A DNA stretch of 64,000 nucleotides from Meghimatium bilineatum (GCA_034231615.1 CM067317.1:50798282-50862281), one strand, 5' to 3'; shown: positions 10,315 through 22,665, counted from the first letter of the stretch. Notes: generated from the letters alone by a model not told the origin. Numbers and translations: made by a program.

Positions 10315-10860
10315 GTGGAACATTACCAATATCTCAGACACAAATGATGGTAGTTGTGAAACAGAAGTCAAATAGAGAAAAGGAATGGCTAAAAGTTTCA
10401 ATGACATGAGGAAAATATTGACATCTAAACAAATTACAAACAAGCTAAAAATGAAAATGATAAAATGCTACATCTAGACTATATTGTTATATGGCTATGA
10501 AACATGGACAATAAACAAACAACTAGAAGATATAATTGTTGCCTTTGAGATGTGGATATATAGAAAAAATAAGGAATTGAGGTAAATAAAGAGGTTATAA
10601 CAACATTTTGTTTGAAAAAAACTATTAGAAGAAATAAAGATCAGATAAAGTATTTTGGACATATTAAAAGATATGACACCTTTTTGAAGACGTTACTTAA
10701 GCATAAAGTTGAGGGTGATCAAGAAGTAGGCAGAGATACAAGTGAGAAACATCACAAGATGGACAGTTTACAGTCAGAGTGCACTTCCAAGTCCAAGACA
10801 AGAGACAGGGAATGTTGGAGATCAGTTGCAGCCAACTTTCCTTGCTGAGACCACTTAATT
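10315..10860 (+). mobile_element. RTE-like LINE tail, second copy of the 419-1028 family
   Basis: The plus strand reads MAKSFNDMRKILTSKQITNK, LYGYETWTINKQLED, then after a deletion IKYFGHIKRYDTFLKTLLKH and RDRECWRSVAANFPC before a stop (10612-10848). It aligns block for block with the minus-strand LINE at 419-1028, but with more frame breaks. It lies back to back with the reverse transcriptase fragment ending at 10300. The TGA microsatellite tail of the first copy is not kept. Confidence 0.75.
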
Positions 10861-11245
10861 ATGATCATTTTCTTGACAGAAATTTACGTTAGTAGTTTAC
10901 TATTTCATTGCTTTCTTCTGAACCGCCGAGATGCATGATTGGCCTGATTTTTCGCGGGTACCTGGCTTGGTTATCACAGATGCGCTCTGTACCTCGCTAC
11001 CTCAGAGTGAGACCTTGCCCTGCCTGTCTATCAGTCTACAAAATGTATGATATCTGATAACAAGAATACTTCAAAACTTCATGAATTACTCTATTCTTCA
11101 TTTCACATGTGCTTGATATGGCCACAGAGGCAGTATGAGATTTCAATCTCTAGATCAAGCTGCATAGTGCAGATCAGCATTTCTGATATTTCTGTAGTCC
11201 AACTTTTTAAGATGGCCTTTTGGTCTTAAAATGTTGAATTCAGAA
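10861..11245. other. Intergenic sequence, nothing recognised
   Basis: No motif-bearing frame, repeat or RNA gene was seen. Short open frames (11047-11229 and its opposite strand) show no family features. Confidence 0.4.
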
Positions 11246-11466
11246 CAGAGGTGGGCAACCTGTTGTGGGTCGGATTGAGTATGTTCCACTTGGTACGGGA
11301 GCCAAGCTTTTTTTAAAAATCCTTTGAATTTCCATAGGATATCATAGTAGTTGTCTAAAAGCATCATAAGCTAACTTAGGGTTAAGTACATGTGATCTTA
11401 AAAAGCCTGGTATGCCTGTAAAAATGATGTGATCGGCCAGATAGGGCTATATTTTTCCCATCCCTG
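11246..11466. mobile_element. Small hAT-type MITE candidate
   Basis: The left end CAGAGGTGGGCAACC (from 11246) and right end TTTTCCCATCCCTG (to 11466) form imperfect inverted repeats. They are related to the CAGGGGTGGGCAAACT termini of the hAT element at 15239-16985. The 221-bp interior has no coding capacity. The flanking 8-mers (ATTCAGAA and TTCTAAAT) do not match well, so the TSD is decayed or the ends are slightly misplaced. Confidence 0.45.
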
Positions 11467-11479
11467 TTCTAAATTGATT

Positions 11480-12710
11480 CAGATAAATGGTATCTGACAA
11501 GGGTGCATCCTGTCACCACATCTGTTTAACATATGTGCAGAAAACATGTGAAATGTGTGAGAAATGCACATGAACAATTTCAACCTCTTAATACCGGAGG
11601 CCATGAGATTCCAGAAATTAGGTACGCAAATGACACCACCCAAATATCAAGACATAACACAAATCTAGAACACATGATTATGTCCGTGATGTTAGATTAC
11701 ATAATAGAGTCTCAAAATCCTTTTAATGCAAAGAAGACAAAACTAATGAATATCAACAGAAATGGACACACATCTGCAATAGTTAGTCATTGACAAAAAA
11801 GAACTAGAAGATGTCAACAACTTTGAATATCTCTTCTTCTTCTTCTTCTGCGTTCGTTCTCAAACTCCTGCAGATTAGCAGGATGTAGTCCGGAGAACAG
11901 AATGCTTTGTGTCATGGTTTACAGCATTGCTGTGATATCTGTGCCTTTCGACCTGACACATCCGACTTCAGCATGGCTTTGGGTCACTGACCCTATATGG
12001 GATGGGACAGCCAACTCCATCCCATAACCTCCTTAGTCGCCTTTTACGATATGCGTGGAAGGTAAACAGTGTTGCTATTCTTTGCTCCCCTTTCGGGCCC
12101 CAACAACACACGGGCGTGAATATCTCTGATCAACCATTGACATCGCAAGAGATTGTTCAGAAGAGATCAAAAAGAGATTAGCAATGGCCATAAATATCAC
12201 AGAGGACAAATTTATGGCTAGTAGCAAACAGAAAAACAAAGTTACAGCTATTAAGAACCTATATTTTTCCAGTGACAACATTTAGTAGTGAGATATCCGC
12301 AATTGAAAAGAAATTAACATTTGAAAAGAAATGATATAGATAAACCATAAGAATATCACGGACAAAAAGAATATCCAATACAGACGTCATTAAAGACCTG
12401 AACATAGAAAGAATACCTGCTCAAAACCTTTCAAAAAAAAACAAACTACCGGTAACATTTTTTGGACATATAAAAAGACACAATGCTTTTGAAAGATTAA
12501 TTATGGAGAGAAAGTTCTAGGAAAGAGAACAAAAGGCAGACTAAGGATATATATAGAATATTGAAGACCATCTAAATTGGAGCTGGTGTTTGTGGCTTGA
12601 AGACCATCACTGGAACAGGCTGTACAGCTTGCACATAACTTGGAGGCAAGAGTGGCAGTGAGGACAATATTTTGCAAAGGGCACATCATATAGATAGAAA
12701 TATCTGGATT
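11480..12710 (+). pseudogene. LINE reverse transcriptase 3' part, interrupted by a SINE
   Basis: The plus strand gives GCILSPHLFNIC (11505-11535), then FQPLNTGGHEIPEIRYANDT, where the catalytic YADD box has become YAND. The frame reaches NFEYL, is interrupted by the element at 11835-12116, then resumes EYL...STIDIARDCSEEIKKRLA. Further on, FFGHIKRHNAFERLIMERK and a GKRTKGRLR-like block (12440-12560) mark the C-terminal tail. It ends near 12705, where a separate LINE begins. Loss of one catalytic Asp and many stops make it inactive. Confidence 0.7.
11835..12116 (-). mobile_element. SINE-like retroposon with 11-bp TSD, best copy
   Basis: This 282-bp element is bounded by the perfect duplication TGAATATCTCT at 11824-11834 and 12117-12127. 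On the minus strand it runs from CGCCCGTGTGTTGTTGGGG to GAACGCAGAAGAAGAAGAAG. It has no open frame and no clear tRNA A/B boxes. Further copies lie at 18791-19036, 33118-33362 and 33595-33860, with a partial one at 23800-23997. Its AAG tail preceded by GAACG is shared with the Jockey/I-like LINE tails at 9067 and 36740, which suggests it uses that LINE's machinery. Confidence 0.85.
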
Positions 12711-12715
12711 TATTA

Positions 12716-13614
12716 TCATGTCCCCATTACTTTTCTGCGTTGCTATTGATTGGGTCATGAGAAAGAGCACTGAAAATGAGCTGACAGGAATAAAATGGAT
12801 TAATAATACCGTTATCGAAGATCTTGACTACACAGATGACCTGGTCCTTTTGAGAGCAAACCACACAGATGCTCAATCTAAGCTTGACAATCTCCAACAC
12901 TACTCAAATCAGATAGGGTTGAAAATCAACACATCAAAAACTCATATACTAGATTTTACGAGATCCAACGACAACATAGAAATTCAAAATGTTCCATTAT
13001 TAAAAGTCAACAATTTTACATATTTAGACACCAATCTAGCATTGGATGGAGACTCATCAAAAGAAATTTTACACCGTATTGCTCTTGCAGCGGGTGCTTT
13101 CAATAAACTACGCAACATCTGGACGTCGCACACACTAAGAAACACCACAAAACTCAAGTTGTTTAACTCCAACATCATCCCTATCCTATCATATGGGTGC
13201 GAAAGTTGGAAAGCCACAAAAGCCACAGATAAGAGACTCGACTCCTTTGAAAACAAATGCCTACGTACCATTCTGAATGTTAAGTGGAGTGACTTTAAAT
13301 CTAACACTACTATAATAGAGGAAAGCAAACAAACCTATATATCTTCCTTCATTAGACAAAGGCGTTGGACTTACATCGGCCATGTTCTCAGAATGAACAG
13401 CCTAAGAATTCCCCAGCAGTCACTATATTGGGTGCCACCTGGAGTAATAAGAAGAGGGAGACCTAGAGAAACTCTACGAAGAACCATTAATAGAGAAGGC
13501 ATGTCAATGAACCTAAACAACACGCAACAATTGAAAGACCTGGCAATACAAAGACAGAAATGGGAAGCTATGGTTTCTGCCCTATGCGCCGCCTATGGCC
13601 CTGGAGGAACATAA
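12716..13614 (+). pseudogene. 5'-truncated RTE-like LINE polyprotein, longest LINE frame
   Basis: A single open frame of 298 codons (from 12718) begins inside the reverse transcriptase palm: SPLLFCVAIDWVMRK, then VIEDLDYTDDLVLL, where the usual YADD is YTDD with both Asp residues kept. It continues through the thumb (GLKINTSKTHIL), KLRNIWTSHTLRNTTKLKLF and PILSYGCESWKATKATDKRL, then RRWTYIGHVLRMN and RRGRPRETLRRTI to a stop after AAYGPGGT. The N-terminal endonuclease and fingers are missing, so it cannot be autonomous. The unbroken frame makes it the youngest LINE piece here. The ATG is an internal methionine, not a real start. It begins exactly where another LINE ends. Confidence 0.85.
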
Positions 13615-14359
13615 CATTACCAGTAGTTTATGAGGGACATTGTCTGGCAATAAACTTCTTACATGCCTCAACCATTTGATTTGCTGTTTCTATATGTCTA
13701 GCACATGGGTGCTGTCCACTTATCTTCTTATGTAATAATGCAAATGTCAGATGAAAACAAATCAGAAACTTAGGTTGTGGGCAAATAATAAAACCTTCAG
13801 AAATTCTGTTTTCTTGCATTTTTGGGGTATTTTGACAGTTAACAGAATGATGTAGTCAAACTCCATACCTAACCTTTTTTAGTTGACTTATGACATGTAT
13901 GGGCAGTCACAATGTTACTATTCTTTGTTATGTACTATAAGACAATAGTAATATTTGAATATGCCACATTGTTGTATTGATTTTATTTTTAGTTGTAGTG
14001 TAGCAGGTTTTTCTTTTGATAGACTGACAAATATGTGTTTGTGGTGATAGACCTGTGTGCATAGCATGAGTTTTGTTATAACCCATCTCATGTGCAAATC
14101 TTCAGTTCCAATTTTATGGCACATAACAATGGATATTCCAATATTCTCAGCAACCTCTCTGACAGGCAGACACATTTACAGAGCACATTATTTCTTTCAT
14201 GTGTGTGTCATTATCTCATTGCTGTGGGAGATGGATCGTCTGCAGTGATGAGGGTCATCTTCAAAGGAGATCTATTTTTGAAAATTACTAAGATTAGTAT
14301 TACAGTAAAGATCAATCTATTCAGATAGCTAGTACTAAGTATCTATTTATTCTATTAAC
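13615..14359. other. AT-rich spacer, nothing recognised
   Basis: This may include the 3' untranslated part of the preceding LINE. No TSD or conserved frame was seen. Overlapping short frames at 13918-14328 lack motifs. Confidence 0.35.
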
Positions 14360-17300
14360 CCATGATCCATCAGGGTCGTAGGGGTATCACATTGGATGCT
14401 TCAGCATACAATGTGGTACACAGAGTTCTCCAGCGATTCCTATCTTCAATGATGCAGATGAGCGAGGAAACATCTTGTCCTATCCGTTCCTTGATGTTGA
14501 CTGTCAATGTTTTTAATTTTACCTCCTCTACTTCTCTCTCTCCCCCCCCCCCAAATCAATGGTTCCCTGCAGTATTGTTCTTGACAAGGAATCATGTCTG
14601 CATACATGTCCAAACCATGCTAGGTTTCTTCGTTTCATTATGGAAAGAAATGATTCTTGTTAGCCTGCATACATCTTTATTTTATTTCTTACGTACACAT
14701 TTGTGTTATGTTCCCTATAGGAAATTCATAGAATTTGTAACATTTGTATTCGAAAGCCTGTAAATGTCTCTCCATATTCGCAGCGAGTGTCCAACTCTTA
14801 ACAACCGTACAGTACAACAGATTTTCACTCAAACACTGATGTTGCTTTTCCAAATCAACATTAGCCTTGACATAGATGCTAAACCATCTATAACTTTATT
14901 TTTAATTCTGCGTTGCATTTTCCATCACTGCATATGCTAGATCAGAGATATTTGAAAGTATTCACTTCCTCATGTCTATAACCATTCATCATGATGTTGG
15001 TCTGTTCTTCTGTGTCTCTGCTGTTAACCAAAATCCTGCTCTTTTCTGTGTTGGTTTTCATTCTGTACTTGCCGGTTATTTTTTTTCTTACTTTGCTATT
15101 AATTCTTATGTAATTCTTGTTCTGGCACAGCTATAAGATCAATATCACAAGTGAAGCAAAAGTTGCAAATAGGATGACCTCCGATCGATATAGATATGTT
15201 GTAATCATGTAGTGTCTCCTGTATGATATGCACTAGGTCAGGGGTGGGCAAACTATGATTATAAGTACTCGGACAATATAATTTTATAAAGGTTGAAAAT
15301 TGTTTTTAACTTTTAAGCATTATGTCGGGATGTATGTTTAGTTTATATTAAAAAGATGTTTCATACAAAATAGAATATCGCTAAAAGCTGTTATAATTAA
15401 TAATACATCGTTACAACAATAATGTATCGTAAGAAATACCCCCCTCATATCCTACGAATGGAATGCGCAAATACTAGATTTGCAATCATTTAAGCTGCGA
15501 AGTGCCTGGGGAATTCCCGGTGTTTTTAATAACCATCACGTTTGTAGTTTCCATTCATAAATTTCCGTATTTATATTGCAACCGAGTTTTCTAAATCTAA
15601 ATAATTATATTCGCGCAGCCGGAAGCACATTTGTTTTTAGTTAATTTTACATTTTAAGATATTTTTATTATAATGAGTGCATCCAAAAAACGTAAGATTG
15701 AAGATGAGTGTCGGGTTTTCAAAGACGAATGGATTACCGAATATTGTTTTATGCAAGTTGGCAACAAATCTGTTTCCTTGCTATGTCACGAATCAGTGGC
15801 TGTTTTTAAAGAATATAACTTAAAAAGACATTACCAGACAAAGCATCCCAATTTCTGACACAATCTAACATCCGAAGAAAGGAAAAGAAAATGCATGCGG
15901 TTGGTAAAAAGTCTGGAGAAACAGCAAACTGTGTTTACAAAACAGTCTTCAATTCAAGATGCGTAACAGAGGCCAGTTTGGTGTTGTCACGCAAAATTGT
16001 GAAATACAACAAGCCATTTTCTGATGGTGAATTTATTAGGGAATGTTTACTAGATGCAACAAACATTCTGTGTCCAGAACAAAACAACAAATTTGACAGT
16101 ATTACATTATCCAGAAGACTGTGGTCAGACGTGTCGAAAAGATAAGTGAAGATTTGACCCTTCAACTACAAGATGCAAGTAAGCTAGAATTTGGAAGAAG
16201 ATTCCAAGATCTTGGAGCAGCACTTCAATGTTATCAGTTGTGCTGCAAACACTCAGTGCAGAAGCTGATAAAGCCCCAGAGCACATACATTTGGAGTTGC
16301 TTGAATTACAAGCCTATCATTACCTGATGGAAAAATTTAAGTCTGAATGTTTGTTGGATTTCTATGGTTCTTTGCCTGAACAATCATTCCCAAACTTAAA
16401 AAAAACTTTGCAGCTAAATTATTGTCATTATTTGAATCTACATATATTTGTGAACAGGCATTTTCTTGCTTAAAAATCAACAAATCTAAGAATAGGTCTT
16501 TATTATCTGATTGCAACTTAAATGTAGTCATGCAAATTTCTACAAGTATACTTGTTTCAGATTTCAAAGGAATTATAAAATCTTACAAGCAATTACATAC
16601 ATCTCATTAGAAATTAATAATATCAATAAAGTTGTAACTGTTGTGACTGTATGTGTATGGTGTTTTTCTAAATCTTCATTAAAACTATTGAAATGAAACA
16701 ATATTGTAACTGTATGCAATATAATATTTTTCAAATATTGTTAAAATATTTGCAAAACCTTTTATCCATATTTGAAAATATACTGTTATAGTGTAACTCT
16801 GTTAGAAATGTAATTTATTTAAGGTTATCTACATTATGTAAAACTACCTTTCTTCACAATAAAAATATTTAATTGATTACTTACCGAGAATTTTAAACAA
16901 AAATATACATTATATTATATGTGGCCCTCCAATAGCTTTACAATTTTTAATGTGGTCCTCTGCACAAAAAGTTTGCCCACCCCTGCTCTAGGTATATGTT
17001 GAAAAGTACTGGAGACATGCATCCTTGCTGAACTCCCACATTTGTTTTAAAGAACTCTCCAATTGTATTGTTTGATAAGACAGCACTATTTGCATTTTTT
17101 TAAAGTGATTCAACAATGTCTACGATTGTGGTGTCAAAATTAAATTGTCTCAATATGTGCCACAGACCATCATGCCGAACATGGTCAAAGGCATTTGTAA
17201 AATCAATTAAAATGTGGTATAGATCACATTGATGCTGAATATGTTTTTCAATTAATATTCGGATGTTAAATATTTGTTCAACAGTTCTTCTATTTGTTCT

Positions 17301-17660
17301 GAAGCCAACCTGTTTTTCTGCAATTTCTTCCAACTTGAGTTTTATTCTGTTCAGTAGTATTTTCATAGTAGTATTTACTCTGGTGTGTTATAAGGCTAAT
17401 TGTTCTGTAATTCATACACACTTTCAAATTTCCTTTCTTGGGAATTGATATTATTAGTGATTGTGCCCATTCATCAGGCCATTGTTTTGTGCTCCATATG
17501 TTCTTGCAGATTTTGGTCATAGTATTTATCACATTAATTTCCCTGTATTATAAGAGTTATACTGGAATGTTGTCTATACCAGGTGACTGCCCTCCTTTCA
17601 TGGTTTGTATGGTCTCTTTTATTTCATTTACTAGGATATCTGCAATGTGTGTGCACTGAT
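14360..17660 (-). pseudogene. CR1/RTE-like LINE split by a hAT transposon
   Basis: The minus strand reads IWSTKQWPDEWAQSLIISIP followed by NYRTISL (17532-17290), then KQVGFRTNRRTVEQIFNIRI and LIDFTNAFDHVRHDGLWHIL (17366-17100) and FKTNVGVQQGCMSPVLFNIY (to about 16994). The hAT element at 15239-16985 interrupts it. The same protein resumes below 15238 with LVHIIQETLHDYNISISIGG and NFCFTCDIDLIA, a destroyed FADD box. Lower still come EKSRILVNSRDTEEQTNIMM and a tail near 14360-14480. One catalytic Asp is lost. Removing the hAT insert rejoins the frame. Confidence 0.8.
15239..16985 (+). mobile_element. hAT DNA transposon, internally deleted, inside a LINE
   Basis: The 16-bp perfect inverted termini are CAGGGGTGGGCAAACT (15239-15254) and its complement (16970-16985). 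The flanking 8-bp target sites are CACTAGGT and CTCTAGGT, one mismatch, as hAT insertion produces. The coding remnant starts MSASKKRKIEDECRVFKDEW at 15673 with a BED-type zinc finger (LLCHES...HYQTKH). It continues through FNSRCVTEASLVLSRKIVKY-like text and, after a large deletion of the catalytic core, ends with the hATC dimerisation block LFESTYICEQAFSCLKINKS then KNRSLLSDCNL (16430-16608). The protein resembles GTF2IRD2/ZBED-like hAT transposases. Missing core and frameshifts make it non-autonomous. Confidence 0.9.
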
Positions 17661-18289
17661 TTTTAAATACTTTTCTGTGGATATAAAAGTTGAACACTCA
17701 ATGAAAACACAGAAAGCAGGATTAAGTTTTTTGAAAACTAGTGCTACAGTAATTTGTTAAGAATTAGTTTTATTGAACACAAGACAAATATATTTGTCAG
17801 CAGCAAATAAACAAACTTACAGGTTGTCAAGAACCACTTTTGGCAGTGGTGAAACCATGTAAACTTGTTTGCATCAAGCAATGAACTGAGTGTGATGTTT
17901 CTACACTTCTTCGAATAGCTGAGGATAGAGTTGTTTGGGTTGTTTTTGTGTGCTGATGTATCCAGTGTAGCACCCTTACAACTCTAATGGGTTTTGGTCT
18001 TAGTATTATTATTAATACAAATATAAATACCACTCAAATGTCAGATGTGATTCGCTAAAAGCTGATTGCAGTATTTCAAATGTTTCGGAGCAAGTTTTTC
18101 CAAGACGAAAGCAGAAATCAGTGCACATGCATTGTTGAATATTGATGTGCATTTTTAAATACAATGATCACTACTAGGTCACATTCACTTATAGGATTCA
18201 TATTGCATTGCATGCAGTTACTAACAACTTGTTTTATACATACATTGGAACACTCACATCCTCTAGGTTATAACACTGTGAAACTTAGA
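17661..18289. other. AT-rich spacer, nothing recognised
   Basis: No recognisable coding motif, RNA gene or repeat boundary. Confidence 0.35.
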
Positions 18290-18560
18290 GACCAGCCCTC
18301 ATAAAAGGTTGTTTAGAAAGCTAAATATTGAAGGGTTGATTGTTTCACCCTGAATAGGATCTATGTTACTTATTTTAAACGGGTGTATTGAATCACTATA
18401 CAAGGCATGAGAAAGACCAAGAACTAAATGGGTACAGACAATCAAAGAAACCCTAAAGAGACACCGGCTGACAATAACCAATGTGACCTAAATGGCCAAG
18501 GACAGAAAACTCCAACTTTCCCCAATGACACTTAACAGCTCAAGGGGAAATCACAGTAGA
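18290..18560 (+). mobile_element. LINE C-terminal tail remnant
   Basis: Across plus frames the block GRPRTKWVQTIKETLKRHRL is recoverable at about 18410-18470, followed by TNVTLMAKDRKLQLSPMTLN and a stop near 18540. That is the GRPRxxW tail typical of LINE polyproteins. A frameshift lies near 18415. No TSD was found. Confidence 0.55.
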
Positions 18561-18790
18561 TACCGGTCAATATATTGATTCATTGGATTTTCCAATAATT
18601 TTTATAGAAATATATCTTTTCAGACATGTTAAACAAAGAGGGCATGCCAACATAGGACAGAACAATGGAGAATTATTCAATCAATTAAAAAAAATGTCAA
18701 AGTAACTTGTTCGGAGATCAAGAGAAATGAGATGAATATGTAATAAATTGGAAAATGTTGATTAATGTAATTTTATAATAAATTTTATAT

Positions 18791-19036
18791 TGTGTTGTCG
18801 GGGCCCAAAAGGAAAGTAAAGAGTAGCAACCCTATTTACCTTCCATGCATGTCATAAGTGGCGGTTAAGAAGGTTTTGGGGTGAAGTTGGTTGTCCCACC
18901 CCATATAGGGTCAAAGTGACCAAGAAGCTTGCTGAATGGAGTGTGTCAATTGTCAAAAACCATGACAACACATTCAGTTCTCTGGACTACATCTTACTAA
19001 TCTGCAGGAGTTGGAGAATGATTGCAGAAGATAATG
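18791..19036 (+). mobile_element. SINE-like retroposon, plus-strand copy
   Basis: It starts TGTGTTGTCGGGGCCC, contains AAAGAGTAGCAACCC, CTGGACTACATCTTAC and CTGCAGGAGTTGGAGAATG, and ends in a decayed GCAGAAGATAATG tail. It matches the minus-strand copy at 11835-12116 along its length. No convincing TSD remains. Confidence 0.75.
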
Positions 19037-19364
19037 AAAGAAATACTAGAAAGCCATGTGAATTGTCTGAATTTTTATTCATGTGATTTTAAAGATAAGG
19101 CAGGGCGGCAAAAATTACCCATAAAGGGAGAGAGAAAGATGAGACACATTAAGTGATATTGATTTGTAAGGACAATAATCAATTTATTTTCTGGCTAGTG
19201 GCACAATGAATAAATAGAAACAATTATCCTATGAAACAATTATCCTATTGTTGTTACCCTTTACTGTGGTTGTCATGGAAATATTGGTCACCTTTTGTTT
19301 ATTATTTAATGTTTAACCTGAAAAGCGTATATATTTTACCTTCTCTTATATTTATGCTTCAGTG

Positions 19365-19470
19365 TCAGGCATGGCAGAGAGGTTTAGAGCTTTGGTCTTG
19401 CACCCATGAGGCCCAAAGTTCAATCCCTGGTAAGGACTGGGTTTTTCTGTCAGAGGGTAAATTTAACCTT
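19365..19470 (+). mobile_element. tRNA-derived SINE head candidate
   Basis: TGGCAGAGAGGTTTA (about 19373) fits a pol III A box, and AGTTCAATCC (about 19420) fits a B box with one deviation. Their spacing is right for a tRNA-like promoter. The arms do not fold into a credible cloverleaf, so this is a SINE head or tRNA pseudogene rather than a functional tRNA. Confidence 0.4.
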
Positions 19471-20929
19471 TAGCATGAGTGCGGCAACTTTATTCACCAA
19501 CATTTCCCCTTCTCGTATTAGTAAGCGGCAAGATATTTGCCGCCGTAGACCACCTTTTCTAGTTACACTTTAATCAATTAAAAATCTCCAATAATTTAAT
19601 ATTTTTTTTTTACCAGATTGAATAAACCTGGTATTTTATTCAATTTACTACCTTTTCCTGCAGTTTTAGTGGCAAACATGTGTTAAATGTCATTTAAATA
19701 TCAATATTTTCACAATATATTGACAATTTCAAACAAAAGCATCACCATGACGGTGAATTGGGTTTTATAGACTTTTATTTTATCAAATTTTCATTACAAT
19801 TATTTATGGAGAGATAAGTTATTTCCACACTCGAAAATCAGTTACACCACGCTGCTTTATCCAAATTGTTATTAAAACATCAACCAAGTTCAAATGATAC
19901 ATTTACAGACTAGATCTAGGTTTATAGAAGGATTTTAAGATGTACCTGTAGGTTTAATCCTGTTAATCCCTGAAATTATAACAATTTGACTGTAAATGGT
20001 GTGCTATTCAGTCAATCTAATAGTTTCCACTCCAAATATTTACAAAATAATGTCGGAAAATTCGTACTATTATATTATCGTCTTAAAGGTCAAAATTTGC
20101 TAGGTTTGTGAAAAAACATCTTTGAGACTGTCTTAAATGTCTCATATGACACAAACAAAACCCACATCAATATATACAGATTTCAATTCTTTATGTATAT
20201 GTGTACAAATTATTTAAATATCTCTAACAACAAAAAAGTTATAATGATTTCAAAACAGCCACCAACTATTACGTAACATTTCCAAAAATTAATTCAGCAG
20301 CAGGAGAGAAATTACGTAATTGTAAACACAGAGTGCTAAAGGTTAAAAAAACACTCACCTTGAACATGGTGTAACGACAAAAGGCACAGGGCCTTTATCA
20401 CACAAGACACTCAAATTCTCCTTGTAACACCCTAACCGGAAAATGCAGTATTGAGTTTTTTTATATATATTTGTGCCTGAACATTTAATTTGATTATGAT
20501 TTAAAAAAATCTTTTCTAATTCACACTTTAAAAAAATGAGGTAACGTAACAGATAATGTTAATTTTACAGCGCATTACTGTAACAGGGAATTTTAAGTTT
20601 ATGTAACAGAATATGAAATTACTGTAAATTTTAATCTAAGTTTCTGTACCATAATTTGATAATTGAGTACAAATGTTACAGATGAATTCTGCGCATCTGA
20701 TCTCCAATTCAGTGTATCCCACATTGCATAGTGATTGATAGTTCCAGTTATCTGTTGTTTAACAAACATCCTTCAAAGGCCAAGTTTTTGGCAGTGCCAC
20801 ATTTCAAGCCCAGTCACTTTATTCTGGACACAGAAAAGGAATCATCCCCCTCATTAAGTTCATTTGTCTGTGTGGTTTCTCATAAGAAATTTAAAATGTC
20901 ACAATTTGAAAATGTCAGCTAGATCCATT
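19471..20929. other. AT-rich spacer, nothing recognised
   Basis: Long AT-rich stretch with no gene, element boundary or RNA gene recognised. Confidence 0.4.
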
Positions 20930-22360
20930 TCTTTACCATGCAACACAATAGCGATGCAAGCCAGCTGATCTGTTCTCTCATTCCCTTGAACAATTCATTT
21001 CACCTGGCATGAAAATGAACATGGCACATTCCAACTTTGTACTCATCCAATTCAAGACCTTGGTCACTGCCATAATCTCCATAATCATGCTGCTTGTAGT
21101 CACAGTAAAAGCACCACTCTGCTTTGTGATGGTCTTCCCTACAGACCGAGCTGTGAAGGCCCAAGCACTAAGCACATGTCTAACAACTGAGCCATCTGTG
21201 TATATGATCATGTTTTCTTACCTGGAATCCTCACTGATCAATGCCTGCACCTCAGACTTTTTCAGTGATAGGACAACACTCTTTGCATTGTATACTGAGA
21301 GTTGTTATTACGTGAAAGGAGATCTGGCAATTTACTGGCACACTCATCCATCCGCACCTGGTGCTACATCTTCCAACATGCACACGCTTTGTATGATGTT
21401 CTCAGCACAGCCTATCAATGACTTTCCTATTTTTACTTTATTACCTTTCATTTTCTAAATTTCAGAATGCAGTATGTGTTCTTTGTCACCTGTGATTTGG
21501 AGGCAGACTGATGCTCTGCAAAACTGAATTCTGCACTTAGTTGTTGGACAGTCAAGTAAGAATTGCATGACTCTTACTGATGTGTCTCTATTGCAATCAA
21601 GTATTCTACATATCCCCTCATTCTGGATCTTATCCAATATTTCAGTTGTGTGATCTTTAAATACACAATATTTCCGATCTTTAAAAAAATTGCCAATGCA
21701 TACTCTATCACATATTGACTGCTTAATGGTGCTAGGGTATTTAAGAATTCAATAACAGAGCAAAGTTGAAGTACGAAGATGAAGACAACAACTTCCCAAC
21801 AACATGACATTCCCATGCGTTTTATGTGGCAGATACAATAACTCATGAATCGGCAGATTCAGTCATGAGAAGACCTTGTGCTACCTCAACTCCAACTGAT
21901 ACATGCTTGTTTAAAACCATTGTCACGATAAATAAGACCATATACTCTATCATAGAAACAACTTGGTCTGCTATAGAAGAAATATCAACCTCTGTTCACA
22001 CTTAGCAGCAGCCATAACATTCTATGCTGCCAGACTTTTTCTGCCATTACAATGTTGTGATCAACATAATCTTTGAAACTCAGACTCTTGACAAAAAGCT
22101 CCTCCGAATATTTAATTGTGCCAGTTGTTTTAAAAGTGTCCCTGCACAGGATACATACATAAAATGAATGTATTTACCTTGTGGCTGTTAAAGGAAAACC
22201 AAATTCCTTCATATGGATTCACTAATACCACTGTACCATCCGCTTATGCCAGCCAACTCACTTTGTAACTCCATGATTCATATCTCTTGATTTCTACCCT
22301 GCCTATACACCAGAATATTGTTAGCGTACAACTTTATTTTACCAGTCCCTACAATCTGTA
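20930..22360 (-). pseudogene. Jockey/I-like LINE remnant with RNase H domain
   Basis: The minus strand shows a decayed polyprotein. 22340-22240 carries an ILVYRQGRN-like palm segment. 21637-21455 reads MDKIQNEGICRILDCNRDTS and FLLDCPTTKCRIQFCRASVC, the linker typical of this LINE group. 21211-20978 reads MIIYTDGSVVRHVLSAWAFT, TTSSMIMEIMAVTKVLNWMS. This is the start of RNase H with the catalytic Asp in YTDGS and the Glu in the MEI helix. Stops and frameshifts are frequent. The tail probably belonged to the same family as 9061-9598. Confidence 0.7.
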
Positions 22361-22504
22361 TGCCTGTAGTTTATACAGTATAAATTAGAATTCTATATTT
22401 TGACCAAAATTTCTGTCCATATTCTTATAATGAGTACTTTACTGATGGTACATTTATAAGGTCTATGTGGGCATGTTCATTGGAACAATGAAATCTGGGT
22501 ATAT

Positions 22505-22665
22505 TCTGTACATTTACAGAAAGTTTGTACTGGTTGACAAGCTAATTGAAGGAAAGTAGAGTGTCAACAATGAAACCAGTGTACATTATGTACAAATACA
22601 GAAAGTTAGTACTTGTTGACAAGCTAATTAAAGACAAACTATGTTAGCAATGAAACAGTTATGTG
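22505..22665 (+). repeat. Two-copy tandem duplication of about 80-90 bp
   Basis: Two adjacent imperfect copies share ACAGAAAGTTTGTAC / ACAGAAAGTTAGTAC, GTTGACAAGCTAATT and a following CAATGAAAC. There is no coding signal. Confidence 0.6.

Noticed and set aside
19365-19470. Functional tRNA gene
   Set aside because: The A and B boxes fit but the arms do not pair into a cloverleaf. A SINE head or pseudogene is more likely.
21009-21458. Plus-strand 149-codon frame as a gene
   Set aside because: It is the antisense shadow of the LINE RNase H region, whose motifs (YTDGS and the MEI helix) are on the minus strand.
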